This document shows positions 31,838 to 41,236 of a stretch of DNA of 64,000 bases, piece after piece. A program made the translations under genes and the position numbers. The first letter of the stretch is position 1. The number at the start of each line of letters is the position of its first letter. The stretch is from Enterobacter pseudoroggenkampii (GTDB taxonomy: Bacteria; Pseudomonadota; Gammaproteobacteria; Enterobacterales; Enterobacteriaceae), in contig NZ_JAPMLV010000002.1 in NCBI RefSeq assembly GCF_026420145.1, positions 186,001 through 250,000 on the forward strand, given 5' to 3'. The notes under the pieces were generated by a model. That model was not told the origin of the DNA and made no database searches. It was given only the letters and a program-made list of their open reading frames with translations.

Positions 31838-33505
31838 GTGGCTCAATTCGTTTATACCATGCATCGTGTCGGCAAAGTTGTCCCGCCGAAACGTCATATT
31901 CTTAAAAATATCTCGCTGAGCTTCTTCCCGGGCGCAAAAATCGGTGTTCTGGGTCTCAACGGTGCCGGTAAGTCCACCCTGCTGCGCATCATGGCCGGCA
32001 TTGATACAGACATCGAAGGTGAAGCCCGTCCGCAGCCTGGCATCAAGATCGGCTACCTGCCGCAGGAACCTCAGCTGAATCCGGAACACACCGTGCGTGA
32101 GTCCGTTGAAGAAGCGGTTTCCGAAGTGGTTAACGCCCTGAAAGGTCTGGATGAAGTGTATGCCAAATACGCCGAGCCGGATGCGGACTTCGACAAGCTG
32201 GCCGCGCAGCAGGGCAAGTATGAAGAGATTATCCAGGCGCACGACGGTCACAACCTGAACGTGCAGCTGGAGCGCGCGGCTGATGCCCTGCGTCTGCCGG
32301 ACTGGGATGCGAAAATCGCGAACCTCTCCGGTGGTGAACGCCGCCGCGTGGCGCTGTGCCGCCTGCTGCTGGAAAAACCAGACATGCTGCTGCTCGACGA
32401 ACCGACCAACCACCTGGATGCGGAATCCGTGGCGTGGCTGGAGCGCTTCCTGCACGACTTCGAAGGCACCGTTGTGGCGATCACCCACGACCGTTACTTC
32501 CTCGATAACGTCGCCGGCTGGATCCTGGAGCTGGACCGCGGCGAAGGTATTCCGTGGGAAGGCAACTACTCCTCCTGGCTGGAGCAGAAAGATCAGCGTC
32601 TGGCGCAGGAAGCGTCTCAGGAAGCGGCGCGTCGTAAGTCTATCGAGAAAGAGCTGGAGTGGGTGCGTCAGGGCGCGAAAGGCCGTCAGTCTAAGGGCAA
32701 AGCCCGTCTGGCACGCTTCGAAGAGCTGAACAACACCGAATACCAGAAACGTAACGAAACCAACGAACTGTTTATTCCACCTGGAGCACGTCTGGGGGAT
32801 AAAGTGGTTGAAGTCAGCAACCTGCGTAAGTCTTACGGCGACCGCCTGCTGATCGACGACCTGAGCTTCTCCGTACCGAAAGGCGCTATCGTCGGCATCA
32901 TTGGTCCGAACGGCGCGGGTAAATCAACCCTGTTCCGCATGATGTCCGGTCAGGAACAGCCTGATAGCGGCTCAATCACCCTGGGTGAAACCGTGAAGCT
33001 GGCCTCCGTTGACCAGTTCCGTGACGCGATGGATAACAGCAAAACCGTGTGGGAAGAAGTCTCCGGCGGTCTGGATATCATGCGTATCGGCAACACCGAG
33101 ATGCCAAGCCGCGCCTACGTTGGTCGCTTTAACTTTAAAGGCACCGATCAGGGCAAACGCGTGGGCGAGCTGTCCGGCGGTGAGCGCGGTCGTCTGCACC
33201 TGGCGAAGCTGCTGCAGGTGGGCGGTAACGTTCTGCTGCTCGATGAACCAACCAACGACCTGGATATCGAAACCCTGCGCGCGCTGGAAAACGCCCTGCT
33301 GGAGTTCCCGGGCTGCGCGATGGTTATCTCGCACGACCGCTGGTTCCTGGACCGTATCGCGACCCACATCCTGGACTACCAGGACGAAGGTAAAGTGGAG
33401 TTCTTCGAAGGTAACTTCACCGAATACGAAGAGTACAAGAAACGCACGCTGGGCGCCGACGCGCTGGAGCCGAAGCGTATTAAGTACAAGCGTATTGCGA
33501 AATAA
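31838..33505 (+). CDS. ettA: Energy-dependent translational throttle EttA
   Basis: ABC-F protein that binds the ribosomal E site and gates the first elongation step according to the ADP/ATP ratio. The product is 555 aa, as in E. coli. There are two ABC domains with Walker A motifs GLNGAGKST and GPNGAGKST, and LSGGE signatures in both. The arm domain lies in the first half. The start is GTG at 31838 (VAQFVYTMHRVGK), the conserved family N-terminus. Confidence 0.98.
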   Translation: MAQFVYTMHRVGKVVPPKRHILKNISLSFFPGAKIGVLGLNGAGKSTLLRIMAGIDTDIEGEARPQPGIKIGYLPQEPQLNPEHTVRESVEEAVSEVVNALKGLDEVYAKYAEPDADFDKLAAQQGKYEEIIQAHDGHNLNVQLERAADALRLPDWDAKIANLSGGERRRVALCRLLLEKPDMLLLDEPTNHLDAESVAWLERFLHDFEGTVVAITHDRYFLDNVAGWILELDRGEGIPWEGNYSSWLEQKDQRLAQEASQEAARRKSIEKELEWVRQGAKGRQSKGKARLARFEELNNTEYQKRNETNELFIPPGARLGDKVVEVSNLRKSYGDRLLIDDLSFSVPKGAIVGIIGPNGAGKSTLFRMMSGQEQPDSGSITLGETVKLASVDQFRDAMDNSKTVWEEVSGGLDIMRIGNTEMPSRAYVGRFNFKGTDQGKRVGELSGGERGRLHLAKLLQVGGNVLLLDEPTNDLDIETLRALENALLEFPGCAMVISHDRWFLDRIATHILDYQDEGKVEFFEGNFTEYEEYKKRTLGADALEPKRIKYKRIAK

Positions 33506-33509
33506 AAGC

Positions 33510-33537
33510 AAAACGGCAACTTCGGTTGCCGTTTTTT
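33510..33537 (+). terminator. ettA terminator
   Basis: An 11-bp stem, AAAACGGCAAC/GTTGCCGTTTT, closed by a TTCG tetraloop and followed by more T, starts 4 nt after the ettA stop. Confidence 0.92.
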
Positions 33538-33546
33538 ATGTTTGTA

Positions 33547-33592
33547 CCCTCTCCCCGTGGGAGAGGGCCAGGGTGAGGGCATCAGGCCGCAC
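33547..33592 (-). repeat. Dispersed palindromic repeat, copy 1
   Basis: A CCCTCTCCCC/GGGAGAGGG palindrome is followed by GGGTGAGGGCATCAGGCCGCAC. It lies 4 nt from the LysR gene stop. It is one of four related copies in the window and is inverted relative to copy 2 at 35609. Confidence 0.8.
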
Positions 33593-33596
33593 AAAA

Positions 33597-34496
33597 TCAC
33601 CCACCCACGTAATACCGCTTCACCTCATCAAACTGCATTGCAAAGTCGATATAGCTCATCAGCGCGGGTGAGTTGAGCTTACGGCTCGGATAGGCCAGCC
33701 ACAGGTCGTTTCCTTCAACGTTCCACTCCGGCAGTACCTGCACCAGCGCCCCTTTCTCGACCTTATCTTCCAGCAAAAAAGCCGGAAGGAGCGTAATCCC
33801 CGCACCGGCAATCGCACATTCGCGGGCGTATACCAGGTTATCGGTCATGTGCGCGTTATCCGGCAGGTAGCGGTAATCCTCGCTCTCGCTTCGCAGAAGC
33901 CACTCTGACCACGCCCGATGCGTAATGCTGCGGTGCTCCACCAGCTGACGGGGATGCGTCAGCGGCGCCCGGCGCGCCAGATAGTCCGGCGAAGCCAGCA
34001 TGTAGCGCGGGCAGTGCCCGATCATGCGGCCAATCAGGGAGGAGTCCTGCGGCTTGCCGGTACGCAGCGCCACGTCAAACCCGGCCTCGACCAGGTCCAC
34101 CACGTCATCAGAGATCGACACGTCCAGCGAAACCTCAGGATAGCGAAGCTGGAACTCGGCATTCATATGTGCCAGCAGCGTCGCCCCAATCCCAGCCGGA
34201 CAGGTGATGCGCAGCCGCCCGCTCGGGTTTTCGCGCAGGCGCTGAATGGCGTACTCCGCCCGCTCGCTGGCCGCCAGCATTTCGCGGCAGTGCACCAGAT
34301 AGTGCTCGCCCGCAAACGTGAGGCTGATCCTGCGCGTGGTGCGGTTGAGCAGGCGGATACCCACCTGCTGCTCCAGCTGGCTAATTCGCTGGCTGACGCT
34401 GGATTTCGGCAGTTCCGCTTTCTGCGCCGCCGCGGTAAAGCTGCCCATCTCCGCCACCAGCGCGAACAGCGCCATATCCTGCAGCTGCTTAAACAT
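33597..34496 (-). CDS. LysR-family regulator of the adjacent alcohol-dehydrogenase-like gene
   Basis: A 299-aa LysR-type transcription factor of the CrgA/AaeR-like group. The N-terminal helix-turn-helix (about 1-60) has LQDMALFALVAEMGSFTAA and LPKSSVSQRISQLEQQVG. The effector domain has RLRITCPAGIGATLL. It is divergent from the dehydrogenase gene at 34605 across 108 nt, the usual layout for a LysR regulator and its target (inference). E. coli has ettA and nadR side by side, without this pair. Confidence 0.88.
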   Translation of the reverse strand: MFKQLQDMALFALVAEMGSFTAAAQKAELPKSSVSQRISQLEQQVGIRLLNRTTRRISLTFAGEHYLVHCREMLAASERAEYAIQRLRENPSGRLRITCPAGIGATLLAHMNAEFQLRYPEVSLDVSISDDVVDLVEAGFDVALRTGKPQDSSLIGRMIGHCPRYMLASPDYLARRAPLTHPRQLVEHRSITHRAWSEWLLRSESEDYRYLPDNAHMTDNLVYARECAIAGAGITLLPAFLLEDKVEKGALVQVLPEWNVEGNDLWLAYPSRKLNSPALMSYIDFAMQFDEVKRYYVGG

Positions 34497-34604
34497 GATT
34501 GTTCATCCTGTACGAACGCTGAGTTCTTGATTGTCCATCTTATCATGCAGCTGGCCACTTAATAGACTAGCCTCAACAAAACGCATGCCATTGAGGAGCA
34601 CACC

Positions 34605-35606
34605 ATGTCAGTGAAAGCCATTGCCGTTAACCCTGAAAATCCCTCTACCTTCATTGAAATCACCCCGCCGATGCCGCAGCCCGGCGAGCACGATCTGCTG
34701 GTGGAGGTGAAGGCCGTCTCCGTTAACCCGGTCGATACCAAAGTCCACGCGGGCATTGCCAGGAACGGGCTGAACGCGCCGCGCATTCTCGGGTGGGATG
34801 CCAGCGGGATCGTCAAAGCCGTTGGGACGGGCGTGACCGGATTCAAGCCGGGAGATGAAGTGTGGTACGCGGGCGACATCACCCGTCCGGGCAGCAACAC
34901 CACACACCAGCTGATCGATGCGCGCATTGTCGGGCATAAACCGGCAAGCCTCGGCTGGGCGGCTGCCGCTGCGCTACCGTTGACCGCACTCACCGCGTGG
35001 GAAGGCCTCTTTGAACGGCTGAACATTCAGGATGCCGGTACGGACAAAACCCTGCTGATCATCGGCGGTGCGGGCGGGGTGGGATCGCTGGCGATCCCGT
35101 TCGCGAAGCACAACAGCAAGGTGAAAATCATCGCAACCGCGTCGCGCGAAGATTCAGCCCAGTGGTGCCGCGATCGCGGTGCAGATGTGGTGGTGAACTA
35201 CCGCGATCTGAAAGGCGAACTGGCGAAACACGGGCTGACCTTTGTGGATTATATTTTCATCCTCAACGATACCGACGGGCACTGGGATGCGGTCAGCGAA
35301 CTGATTGCGCCTCAGGGGCATATCTGTTCTATCGTCGAGAATGAACGTCCGCTGAACCAGGACAAGCTGAAGTCGAAATCCGCCGCGCTGCACTGGGAAT
35401 TTATGTACACCCGCAGCATGTACCAGACCGCTGATATGGCGCGTCAGGGTGAGATCCTCAATGAGGTGGCGAAGCTGGTGGATAACGGCGTGGTGGAAAG
35501 CTCGCTGAGTGAAACGCTGCACGGGCTGAGCGTGGAAAGCATTACCGAGGCGCACCGTAAGGTGCTGGACGGGCATATGCGCGGGAAAGTGGTGGTTGAG
35601 TATTGA
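34605..35606 (+). CDS. Zinc-type alcohol dehydrogenase / quinone oxidoreductase family protein
   Basis: A 333-aa medium-chain dehydrogenase/reductase. The N-terminal GroES-like domain has PGEHDLLVEVKAVSVNPVDTK and GWDASGIVKAVGTGVTGFKPGDEV. The Rossmann domain has the nucleotide motif LLIIGGAGGVGSLAIP. The usual catalytic-zinc Cys/His cluster is not evident, so an NADPH quinone or enone reductase activity is more likely than a classical zinc ADH (inference). Substrate unknown. It is paired with the divergent LysR gene and followed 2 nt later by repeat copy 2. Confidence 0.88.
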   Translation: MSVKAIAVNPENPSTFIEITPPMPQPGEHDLLVEVKAVSVNPVDTKVHAGIARNGLNAPRILGWDASGIVKAVGTGVTGFKPGDEVWYAGDITRPGSNTTHQLIDARIVGHKPASLGWAAAAALPLTALTAWEGLFERLNIQDAGTDKTLLIIGGAGGVGSLAIPFAKHNSKVKIIATASREDSAQWCRDRGADVVVNYRDLKGELAKHGLTFVDYIFILNDTDGHWDAVSELIAPQGHICSIVENERPLNQDKLKSKSAALHWEFMYTRSMYQTADMARQGEILNEVAKLVDNGVVESSLSETLHGLSVESITEAHRKVLDGHMRGKVVVEY

Positions 35607-35608
35607 GT

Positions 35609-35650
35609 GGCCTGATGCCCTCACCCCGGCCCTCTCCCACAGGGAGAGGG
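35609..35650 (+). repeat. Dispersed palindromic repeat, copy 2
   Basis: GGCCTGATGCCCTCACCCC followed by the CCCTCTCCC/GGGAGAGGG palindrome. It starts 2 nt past the dehydrogenase stop and is inverted relative to copy 1. The two copies bracket the LysR-dehydrogenase pair. Confidence 0.8.
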
Positions 35651-35660
35651 AGGTTAACGC

Positions 35661-36893
35661 TTACCCCTGCTCTCCCATCATCTCCTTCACCAGCTCGACG
35701 CAGCGCAGGAAACGGGAGTCGTAGTCCGACTCTTCCACGTGCACAAACTCAACGTTGTTTTCGTTGAGCATCTCCACCAGCATGGACTGGAACTCCCGCC
35801 GGTCCACGGAGCTGCCGAGGCTGCGCATGCCGTCGGCCACCCACGGGGTGTTGTTTTCCAGCAGGATCACCAGGTCAAAACGGTATTCGTCAATCAGCGC
35901 CTGCACGAACGGGTGCTCGCGCCCTTCGTATTTTTTACAGAACGCCTGCGTAGTGACAAAATCGGTATCGATAAACGCTACCTTGTTGGCGTATTTCACC
36001 GCGAAATCAATGTACTGGGCATGACCGAGCGCGATTTTGTCGTAGTCGGAATACTGCAGCGCCATCTCATCACCGCCCAGATGGGAGAAGACATAGTCGC
36101 GTCCGTACTCCCACGCGCTGGTGGTATTGAAGATGTTCGCCAGCTTGTTGACCAGCGTTGATTTCCCGCTCGACTCGCCGCCCAGGATCGCGACGGTGCG
36201 CACAAAGAACGGCTTCACTTCGGTCGGAATGTAATCCCAGTAGCGGAACGGGTTTTCGCGGATCTGCGCTCCGCTGATGTTCATGAAGGTGCGCTTCGGA
36301 TCGATCAGTACCGTCTCGATGCCCAAATGCTCGCGGAACTGCGGCGCATCGGACTCTTCAGAGGTGTAGATCCAGTTAGGCGCAATGCCCTTCTCTTCCA
36401 TAAACGCTTTGATGCCGTTGCTCCACACGTCCCAGCCGTGCGGGTACGGCTCCATACCTTCTTCGTTGAAGGCATGAATACGAATGTTTTTCTGGTACTT
36501 GAAGGTCTGAAGCAGCCAGCGCAGGCGGTCCGGCACGGTCGGCTGCTGCGACATGGCGCTCTCTTCAAACAGCTGACGGTCGCGGGTTTCGTCATAGCCC
36601 ATGATGATGTGCAGCTCGTCCACCTGGCTACAGGCGCGCTGGATCAGATAGATATGCCCGGTATGCAGCGGGTAAAATTTGCCGAACACCACGCCGATGT
36701 TCTTTTGCATACGCGGGAATTCCAGCCCCAGAAAGCGGTGCAGCGCTTCGAGCTTCTGCGCGCTGGGGCTTTTGATTTTGGCGTTCAGCAGTTGGCTCAG
36801 GTAGCCTTTGGTCATGCCGCTGGCGTCTGCCACCTGCTGCAGCGTGCAGCCCTTCTGGCGGATAGCGGTCTTGATGTAGTCAAATGATGACAT
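35661..36893 (-). CDS. nadR: NAD biosynthesis regulator / NMN adenylyltransferase / ribosylnicotinamide kinase
   Basis: Trifunctional protein that represses NAD genes and salvages nicotinamide riboside. The product is 410 aa, as in E. coli. The N-terminal helix-turn-helix (1-~60) has LQQVADASGMTKGYLSQLL. The adenylyltransferase domain has GVVFGKFYPLHTGHI. The kinase domain has the Walker A motif LGGESSGKSTLVNKL. It lies 35 nt downstream of radA, the conserved serB-radA-nadR order. Confidence 0.98.
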   Translation of the reverse strand: MSSFDYIKTAIRQKGCTLQQVADASGMTKGYLSQLLNAKIKSPSAQKLEALHRFLGLEFPRMQKNIGVVFGKFYPLHTGHIYLIQRACSQVDELHIIMGYDETRDRQLFEESAMSQQPTVPDRLRWLLQTFKYQKNIRIHAFNEEGMEPYPHGWDVWSNGIKAFMEEKGIAPNWIYTSEESDAPQFREHLGIETVLIDPKRTFMNISGAQIRENPFRYWDYIPTEVKPFFVRTVAILGGESSGKSTLVNKLANIFNTTSAWEYGRDYVFSHLGGDEMALQYSDYDKIALGHAQYIDFAVKYANKVAFIDTDFVTTQAFCKKYEGREHPFVQALIDEYRFDLVILLENNTPWVADGMRSLGSSVDRREFQSMLVEMLNENNVEFVHVEESDYDSRFLRCVELVKEMMGEQG

Positions 36894-36928
36894 AAATTAC
36901 GGTGCCTCCTGCAAAATCGAATACGTAA

Positions 36929-38314
36929 TTATAAGTCGTCAAAGACATTTAACGCATCTGCGAGTTTCTTCACGCCAAAAACCTGCATCCCTTCCGGGAT
37001 TTTTTTCGGCACGTTGGCGGCGGGAACGATCGCGCGACGGAAACCGTGTTTTGCCGCCTCGGAGATACGCTCCTGGCCGCTGGGCACCGGACGGATTTCC
37101 CCGGCAAGGCCCACTTCGCCGAAGACGACCAGATCCTGCGGCAGCGGTCTGTCGCGCAGGCTGGAGACCATCGCCAGCAGCAGCGCCAGGTCTGCGCTGG
37201 TCTCAGTGACTTTGACGCCGCCGACCACGTTCACAAAGACGTCCTGATCCGCCATCTGCAGCCCGCCGTGACGGTGCAGCACCGCCAGCAGGATCGCCAG
37301 ACGGTTCTGTTCCAGACCGACCGCCACGCGCCGCGGGTTGCCCATCATCGACACGTCCACCAGCGCCTGAATTTCGACAAGCAGCGGGCGCGTCCCTTCC
37401 CATAGCACCATCACCGAGCTGCCGGAGGTGATCTCATCGCCACGGCTCAGGAAGATGGCCGACGGGTTGCTGACTTCGCGCAGCCCCTGCTCGGTCATGG
37501 CAAACACGCCCAGTTCGTTCACCGCCCCAAAGCGGTTTTTATGGCTGCGCAGGGTACGGAAGCGGGAGTCCGCGTCGCCGTCGAGCATCACGGAGCAGTC
37601 GATACAGTGTTCGAGCACCTTTGGCCCGGCCAGCGAGCCGTCTTTGGTCACATGACCCACCATCACAATCGCCACGCCGCGCGTTTTGGCAAAGCGCGTC
37701 AGGTAGGCCGCGGTTTCACGCACCTGCGCGACGCTGCCCGGCGAGGACTGGATGTCCGCCATGTGCATCACCTGGATGGAGTCGATCACCATCAGCTTCG
37801 GCTGCTCTTCTTCGGCGATCATGCAGATCTGCTCGATGCTGGTTTCCGACAGCATGTTCAGATTACCGGTCGGCAGGCCCAGACGGTGCGCGCGCATCGC
37901 CACCTGCTGCAGGGACTCTTCCCCCGTGACGTAGAGGGTTTTCATCTGTTCGGCGAGCTTGCAGAGCGTTTGCAGCAGCAGGGTTGACTTGCCCGCGCCC
38001 GGGTTACCGCCGATAAGAATCGCGCTGCCCGGCACTACGCCGCCTCCGAGCACGCGGTCAAACTCTTTGAACCCGGTGGAGAAGCGCGGCAGCTCTTCGA
38101 GGCTGATGTCCGAGAGCTTCTGGACTTTCGCTACGCCCGCATTGCCCGCGTAGCCGCTCAGGCGTTCATTGCGCGCCACGCTCGGCGAAGCCGCCACACC
38201 ACGCACTTCGGTGATGGTGTTCCAGGCATGGCAGGCGCTGCATTGCCCCTGCCAGCGCGGATAATCCGCACCACATTCATTACAGACAAATGCGCGTTTT
38301 GGAGCTTTCGCCAC
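36929..38314 (-). CDS. radA: DNA repair ATPase RadA
   Basis: RecA-like helicase that processes recombination intermediates by driving branch migration. The product is 461 aa (E. coli 460). The N-terminal zinc finger is CNECGADYPRWQGQCSAC. Walker A is GGNPGAGKSTLL, and the KNRFG motif is present. The C-terminal Lon-like domain has VPSGQERISEAAKHG. The start codon is GTG at 38314 (VAKAPKRAFVCNECG). It lies 74 nt downstream of serB, with a REP element between. Confidence 0.98.
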   Translation of the reverse strand: MAKAPKRAFVCNECGADYPRWQGQCSACHAWNTITEVRGVAASPSVARNERLSGYAGNAGVAKVQKLSDISLEELPRFSTGFKEFDRVLGGGVVPGSAILIGGNPGAGKSTLLLQTLCKLAEQMKTLYVTGEESLQQVAMRAHRLGLPTGNLNMLSETSIEQICMIAEEEQPKLMVIDSIQVMHMADIQSSPGSVAQVRETAAYLTRFAKTRGVAIVMVGHVTKDGSLAGPKVLEHCIDCSVMLDGDADSRFRTLRSHKNRFGAVNELGVFAMTEQGLREVSNPSAIFLSRGDEITSGSSVMVLWEGTRPLLVEIQALVDVSMMGNPRRVAVGLEQNRLAILLAVLHRHGGLQMADQDVFVNVVGGVKVTETSADLALLLAMVSSLRDRPLPQDLVVFGEVGLAGEIRPVPSGQERISEAAKHGFRRAIVPAANVPKKIPEGMQVFGVKKLADALNVFDDL

Positions 38315-38346
38315 GGTTTACCTCGTTATTTCTGTGCGGCCTGCGA

Positions 38347-38377
38347 GCCGGGTGGCGCTTACGCTTACCCGGCCTAC
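38347..38377. repeat. REP element between serB and radA
   Basis: A single REP palindrome, GCCGGGTGGCGCTTACG... to ...ACCCGGCCTAC, lies between the serB stop and the radA start. Confidence 0.8.
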
Positions 38378-38388
38378 AAAGCAGACCG

Positions 38389-39357
38389 TTATTTCTGATT
38401 AAGGCTGCCGGAGAGAATGCAGAACACCCCCATCAGGTCAGCGTGACGGATAGTCACTTCCGTCTTTTCATTCACTTTTGGCTTGGCGTGGTAGGCAATG
38501 CCCAGCCCGGCCGCTTTGATCATCGGCAGGTCGTTCGCGCCGTCCCCGATAGCGACGGTCTGGACAACCGGAATTTCATATTTTTCCGCCAGACGCGTCA
38601 GCGTATTGGCTTTGTACTGGGCATCCACGATATCGCCGATCACCTGGCCGGTCAGCTTGCCGTCCATGATCTCCAGCTCGTTGGCCACCACGGTGGTCAG
38701 ATGCAGTTTTTCCCGCAGATAATCCGCGAAGAAGGTGAAGCCACCGGAGGCGATCGCCACTTTCCAGCCCAGCGACTGCAGCTTCAGCACCAGCTGCGTT
38801 AGCCCTGGCATCAGCGGCAGCACGTCGCGCACCTGGCGCAGAATGTTAGCATCGGCCCCTTTCAGGGTCGCCACGCGCTGTCTCAGGCTGGCGGTGAAGT
38901 CCAGCTCGCCCCGCATCGCACGCTCGGTCACTTCCGCCACCAGCTTGCCGCTGCCCGCCAGCTTCGCAATTTCGTCGATACACTCGATCTGAATGGCGGT
39001 AGAGTCCATGTCCATCACCAGCAGGCCCGGCGTTTTCAGATGCGGAATTTTACCCAGCGGCGCGACGTCCAGCCCGGCGTCATGCGCCAGACGCGTTGCG
39101 CGCTGCGTCAGAGAGCCCGCCAGGCGAATAACCTGGTAGTCTTCCACGCACCAGGCGGCGACGATGACCATCGCCGCCCCCAGCTTGCTTTGATACTGGG
39201 TCAGGCGTTGCTTATCCAGACCGCGTCCGTAGAGGAGCCAGCCGCTACGACCGGCGTGGTAATCCAGAGGCATCACCTCATCGCCACTTAAAGAGAGCGG
39301 CAATCCTGGCCATAAAGAGACATCCGTTGGCAGGTCACACCAGGTAATGTTCGGCAT
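38389..39357 (-). CDS. serB: Phosphoserine phosphatase
   Basis: HAD-family enzyme for the last step of serine synthesis. The product is 322 aa, as in E. coli. The HAD motif I DMDSTAIQIECIDEIA contains the nucleophile Asp. Motif IV is AIGDGANDLPMIKAAG. The start MPNITWCDLPTDVSLW at 39357 matches the family; a frame extension to 39507 runs into the ytjB gene on the other strand and is rejected. It is divergent from ytjB. Confidence 0.98.
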   Translation of the reverse strand: MPNITWCDLPTDVSLWPGLPLSLSGDEVMPLDYHAGRSGWLLYGRGLDKQRLTQYQSKLGAAMVIVAAWCVEDYQVIRLAGSLTQRATRLAHDAGLDVAPLGKIPHLKTPGLLVMDMDSTAIQIECIDEIAKLAGSGKLVAEVTERAMRGELDFTASLRQRVATLKGADANILRQVRDVLPLMPGLTQLVLKLQSLGWKVAIASGGFTFFADYLREKLHLTTVVANELEIMDGKLTGQVIGDIVDAQYKANTLTRLAEKYEIPVVQTVAIGDGANDLPMIKAAGLGIAYHAKPKVNEKTEVTIRHADLMGVFCILSGSLNQK

Positions 39358-39474
39358 TAAAGCTCCTGTAGTTTCGTTCGCGCCTGAAGGTTGCAGAGGG
39401 AAAATAACGCATGAGGCTACCCTGTAACCATCACTTCTGGCAACATTAAGCCGTAAATTTTCAGCAGGTGGAAT

Positions 39475-40119
39475 ATGGCTCGCGCAAAACTGAAATTCCG
39501 GCTCCATCGCGCCGTGATTGTCCTCTCCTGTCTCGCACTGTTAGTGGTGCTGATGCAAGGGGCATCCTGGTTTAGCCAGAACCATCAACGGCAACGCAAC
39601 CCGCAGTTTGAAGAGCTGGCCCGCACGCTGGCACGCCAGGTGACGCTCAACGTCGCGCCATCCATGCGTACTGAAACGCCGGACGATAAGCGGATAGGCC
39701 AGGTTTTACGCCAGCTCACGGAGAACAGCCGCATTCTTGATGCCGGCGTCTATGATGAGCAAGGTAACCTGATTGCCCGCGCGGGCGAGCACGTCGACGT
39801 GCGCGACAGGCTAGCGCTGGACGGTAAAAAAGCCGGGGGCTATTTTAACCAGCAGATCGTCGAACCTATTCAGGGAAAGAATGGTCCGCTTGGCTACCTG
39901 CGCCTGACTCTCGATACCCACACCCTGCCCACTGAAGCCAAACAGGTCGATAATACCACCAATATTCTGCGCCTGATGCTGCTGCTTTCACTCGCCATCG
40001 GCGTTGTGCTGGCACGCACCCTGCTTCGGGGCAAGCGCTCGCGCTGGCAGCAATCCCCGTTCCTGCTGACCGCCAGCAAATCCGTCCCTGAAGACGAAGA
40101 GAGCGAGAAGAAAGAATAG
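39475..40119 (+). CDS. ytjB: Membrane protein YtjB (Smp family)
   Basis: A 214-aa inner-membrane protein of the Smp/YtjB family; function unknown. One N-terminal membrane segment (about residues 12-32, AVIVLSCLALLVVLMQGASW) is followed by a periplasmic domain. A second membrane segment lies near 165-182 (LRLMLLLSLAIGVVLA), with a charged cytoplasmic tail. The topology resembles a sensor without a kinase. It is followed 39 nt later by lplA. Confidence 0.93.
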   Translation: MARAKLKFRLHRAVIVLSCLALLVVLMQGASWFSQNHQRQRNPQFEELARTLARQVTLNVAPSMRTETPDDKRIGQVLRQLTENSRILDAGVYDEQGNLIARAGEHVDVRDRLALDGKKAGGYFNQQIVEPIQGKNGPLGYLRLTLDTHTLPTEAKQVDNTTNILRLMLLLSLAIGVVLARTLLRGKRSRWQQSPFLLTASKSVPEDEESEKKE

Positions 40120-40158
40120 TGATAAAGTAGGCGAACGATTCGGAAAAGGAACTTTGCC

Positions 40159-41175
40159 ATGACGACGTTACGCCTGCTTATCTCTGACTCTTACGATCCC
40201 TGGTTTAATCTCGCGGTAGAAGAGTGCATCTTCCGCCAGATGCCCGCCACCCAGCGCGTACTGTTTCTCTGGCGTAACGCCGATACGGTGGTCATTGGTC
40301 GTGCGCAAAACCCGTGGAAAGAGTGCAACACCCGGCGTATGGAAGAGGACAACGTCCGCCTGGCGCGCCGGAGCAGCGGCGGCGGCGCGGTGTTCCACGA
40401 TCTGGGCAATACCTGCTTTACCTTTATGGCAGGAAAACCGGAGTACGACAAAACCATCTCTACTTCCATTGTCCTCAATGCGCTGAATTCACTCGGCGTG
40501 AAGGCTGAAGCTTCCGGACGTAACGATCTGGTGGTCAAAACCCCGGAGGGCGACCGGAAGGTCTCCGGCTCCGCCTACCGCGAAACGATGGATCGCGGGT
40601 TCCACCACGGCACCCTGTTGCTGAATGCCGATCTGAGCCGTCTGGCGAACTACCTGAATCCGGACAAGAAAAAGCTCCAGGCTAAGGGGATTACCTCCGT
40701 GCGCGGGCGCGTGGCGAATCTGGTGGAGCTGCTGCCGGGGATTACGCACGAGCAGATTTGCGATGCGATCCGTGACGCGTTCTTTGAACATTACGGCGAG
40801 CGCGTGAAAGCCGAAGTGATCTCTCCTGACAAAACCCCGGACCTGCCCAACTTTGCGGAAACCTTCGCCCGCCAGAGCAGCTGGGAGTGGAACTTCGGCC
40901 AGGCTCCTGCGTTTTCCCATCTGCTGGATGAGCGTTTTACCTGGGGCGGCGTGGAGCTGCATTTTGACGTGGAGAAAGGCCATATCACCCGCACGCAGGT
41001 GTTTACCGATAGCCTGAATCCGGCACCGTTAGAGGCGCTGGCGGCACGTTTGCAGGGCTGTTTATACCGGGCGGATATGCTGCAGCAAGAATGCGACGCG
41101 TTGATTGGGGATTTCCCGGAGCAGGAAAAAGAGTTAAGGGATTTGTCAGCATGGATTGCGCAGGCCGTACGTTAA
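40159..41175 (+). CDS. lplA: Lipoate-protein ligase A
   Basis: Activates free lipoate with ATP and attaches it to E2 subunits and GcvH. The product is 338 aa, as in E. coli. The ligase domain has [20 protein letters not shown] and [21 protein letters not shown], including the catalytic lysine region. A C-terminal accessory domain follows. A copy of the dispersed repeat starts 2 nt after the stop. Confidence 0.97.
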   Translation: MTTLRLLISDSYDPWFNLAVEECIFRQMPATQRVLFLWRNADTVVIGRAQNPWKECNTRRMEEDNVRLARRSSGGGAVFHDLGNTCFTFMAGKPEYDKTISTSIVLNALNSLGVKAEASGRNDLVVKTPEGDRKVSGSAYRETMDRGFHHGTLLLNADLSRLANYLNPDKKKLQAKGITSVRGRVANLVELLPGITHEQICDAIRDAFFEHYGERVKAEVISPDKTPDLPNFAETFARQSSWEWNFGQAPAFSHLLDERFTWGGVELHFDVEKGHITRTQVFTDSLNPAPLEALAARLQGCLYRADMLQQECDALIGDFPEQEKELRDLSAWIAQAVR

Positions 41176-41176
41176 G

Positions 41177-41221
41177 TGCGGTTTGGTGCCCTCACCCCGG
41201 CCCTCTCCCACAGGGAGAGGG
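41177..41221 (+). repeat. Dispersed palindromic repeat, copy 3
   Basis: TGCGGTTTGGTGCCCTCACCCC plus the CCCTCTCCC/GGGAGAGGG palindrome. It lies between the convergent lplA and deoD stops, in the same orientation as copy 2. Confidence 0.8.
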
Positions 41222-41236
41222 AGGGAAGAGACAGAA

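Noticed and set aside
33547..35650. Composite transposon around the LysR-dehydrogenase pair
   Set aside because: The flanking repeats are only ~45 bp, encode nothing, and no transposase or target-site duplication was seen.
38389..39507. 372-codon version of serB starting at 39507
   Set aside because: The extra 50 codons overlap ytjB on the other strand and have no family counterpart; the 322-aa start fits SerB exactly.
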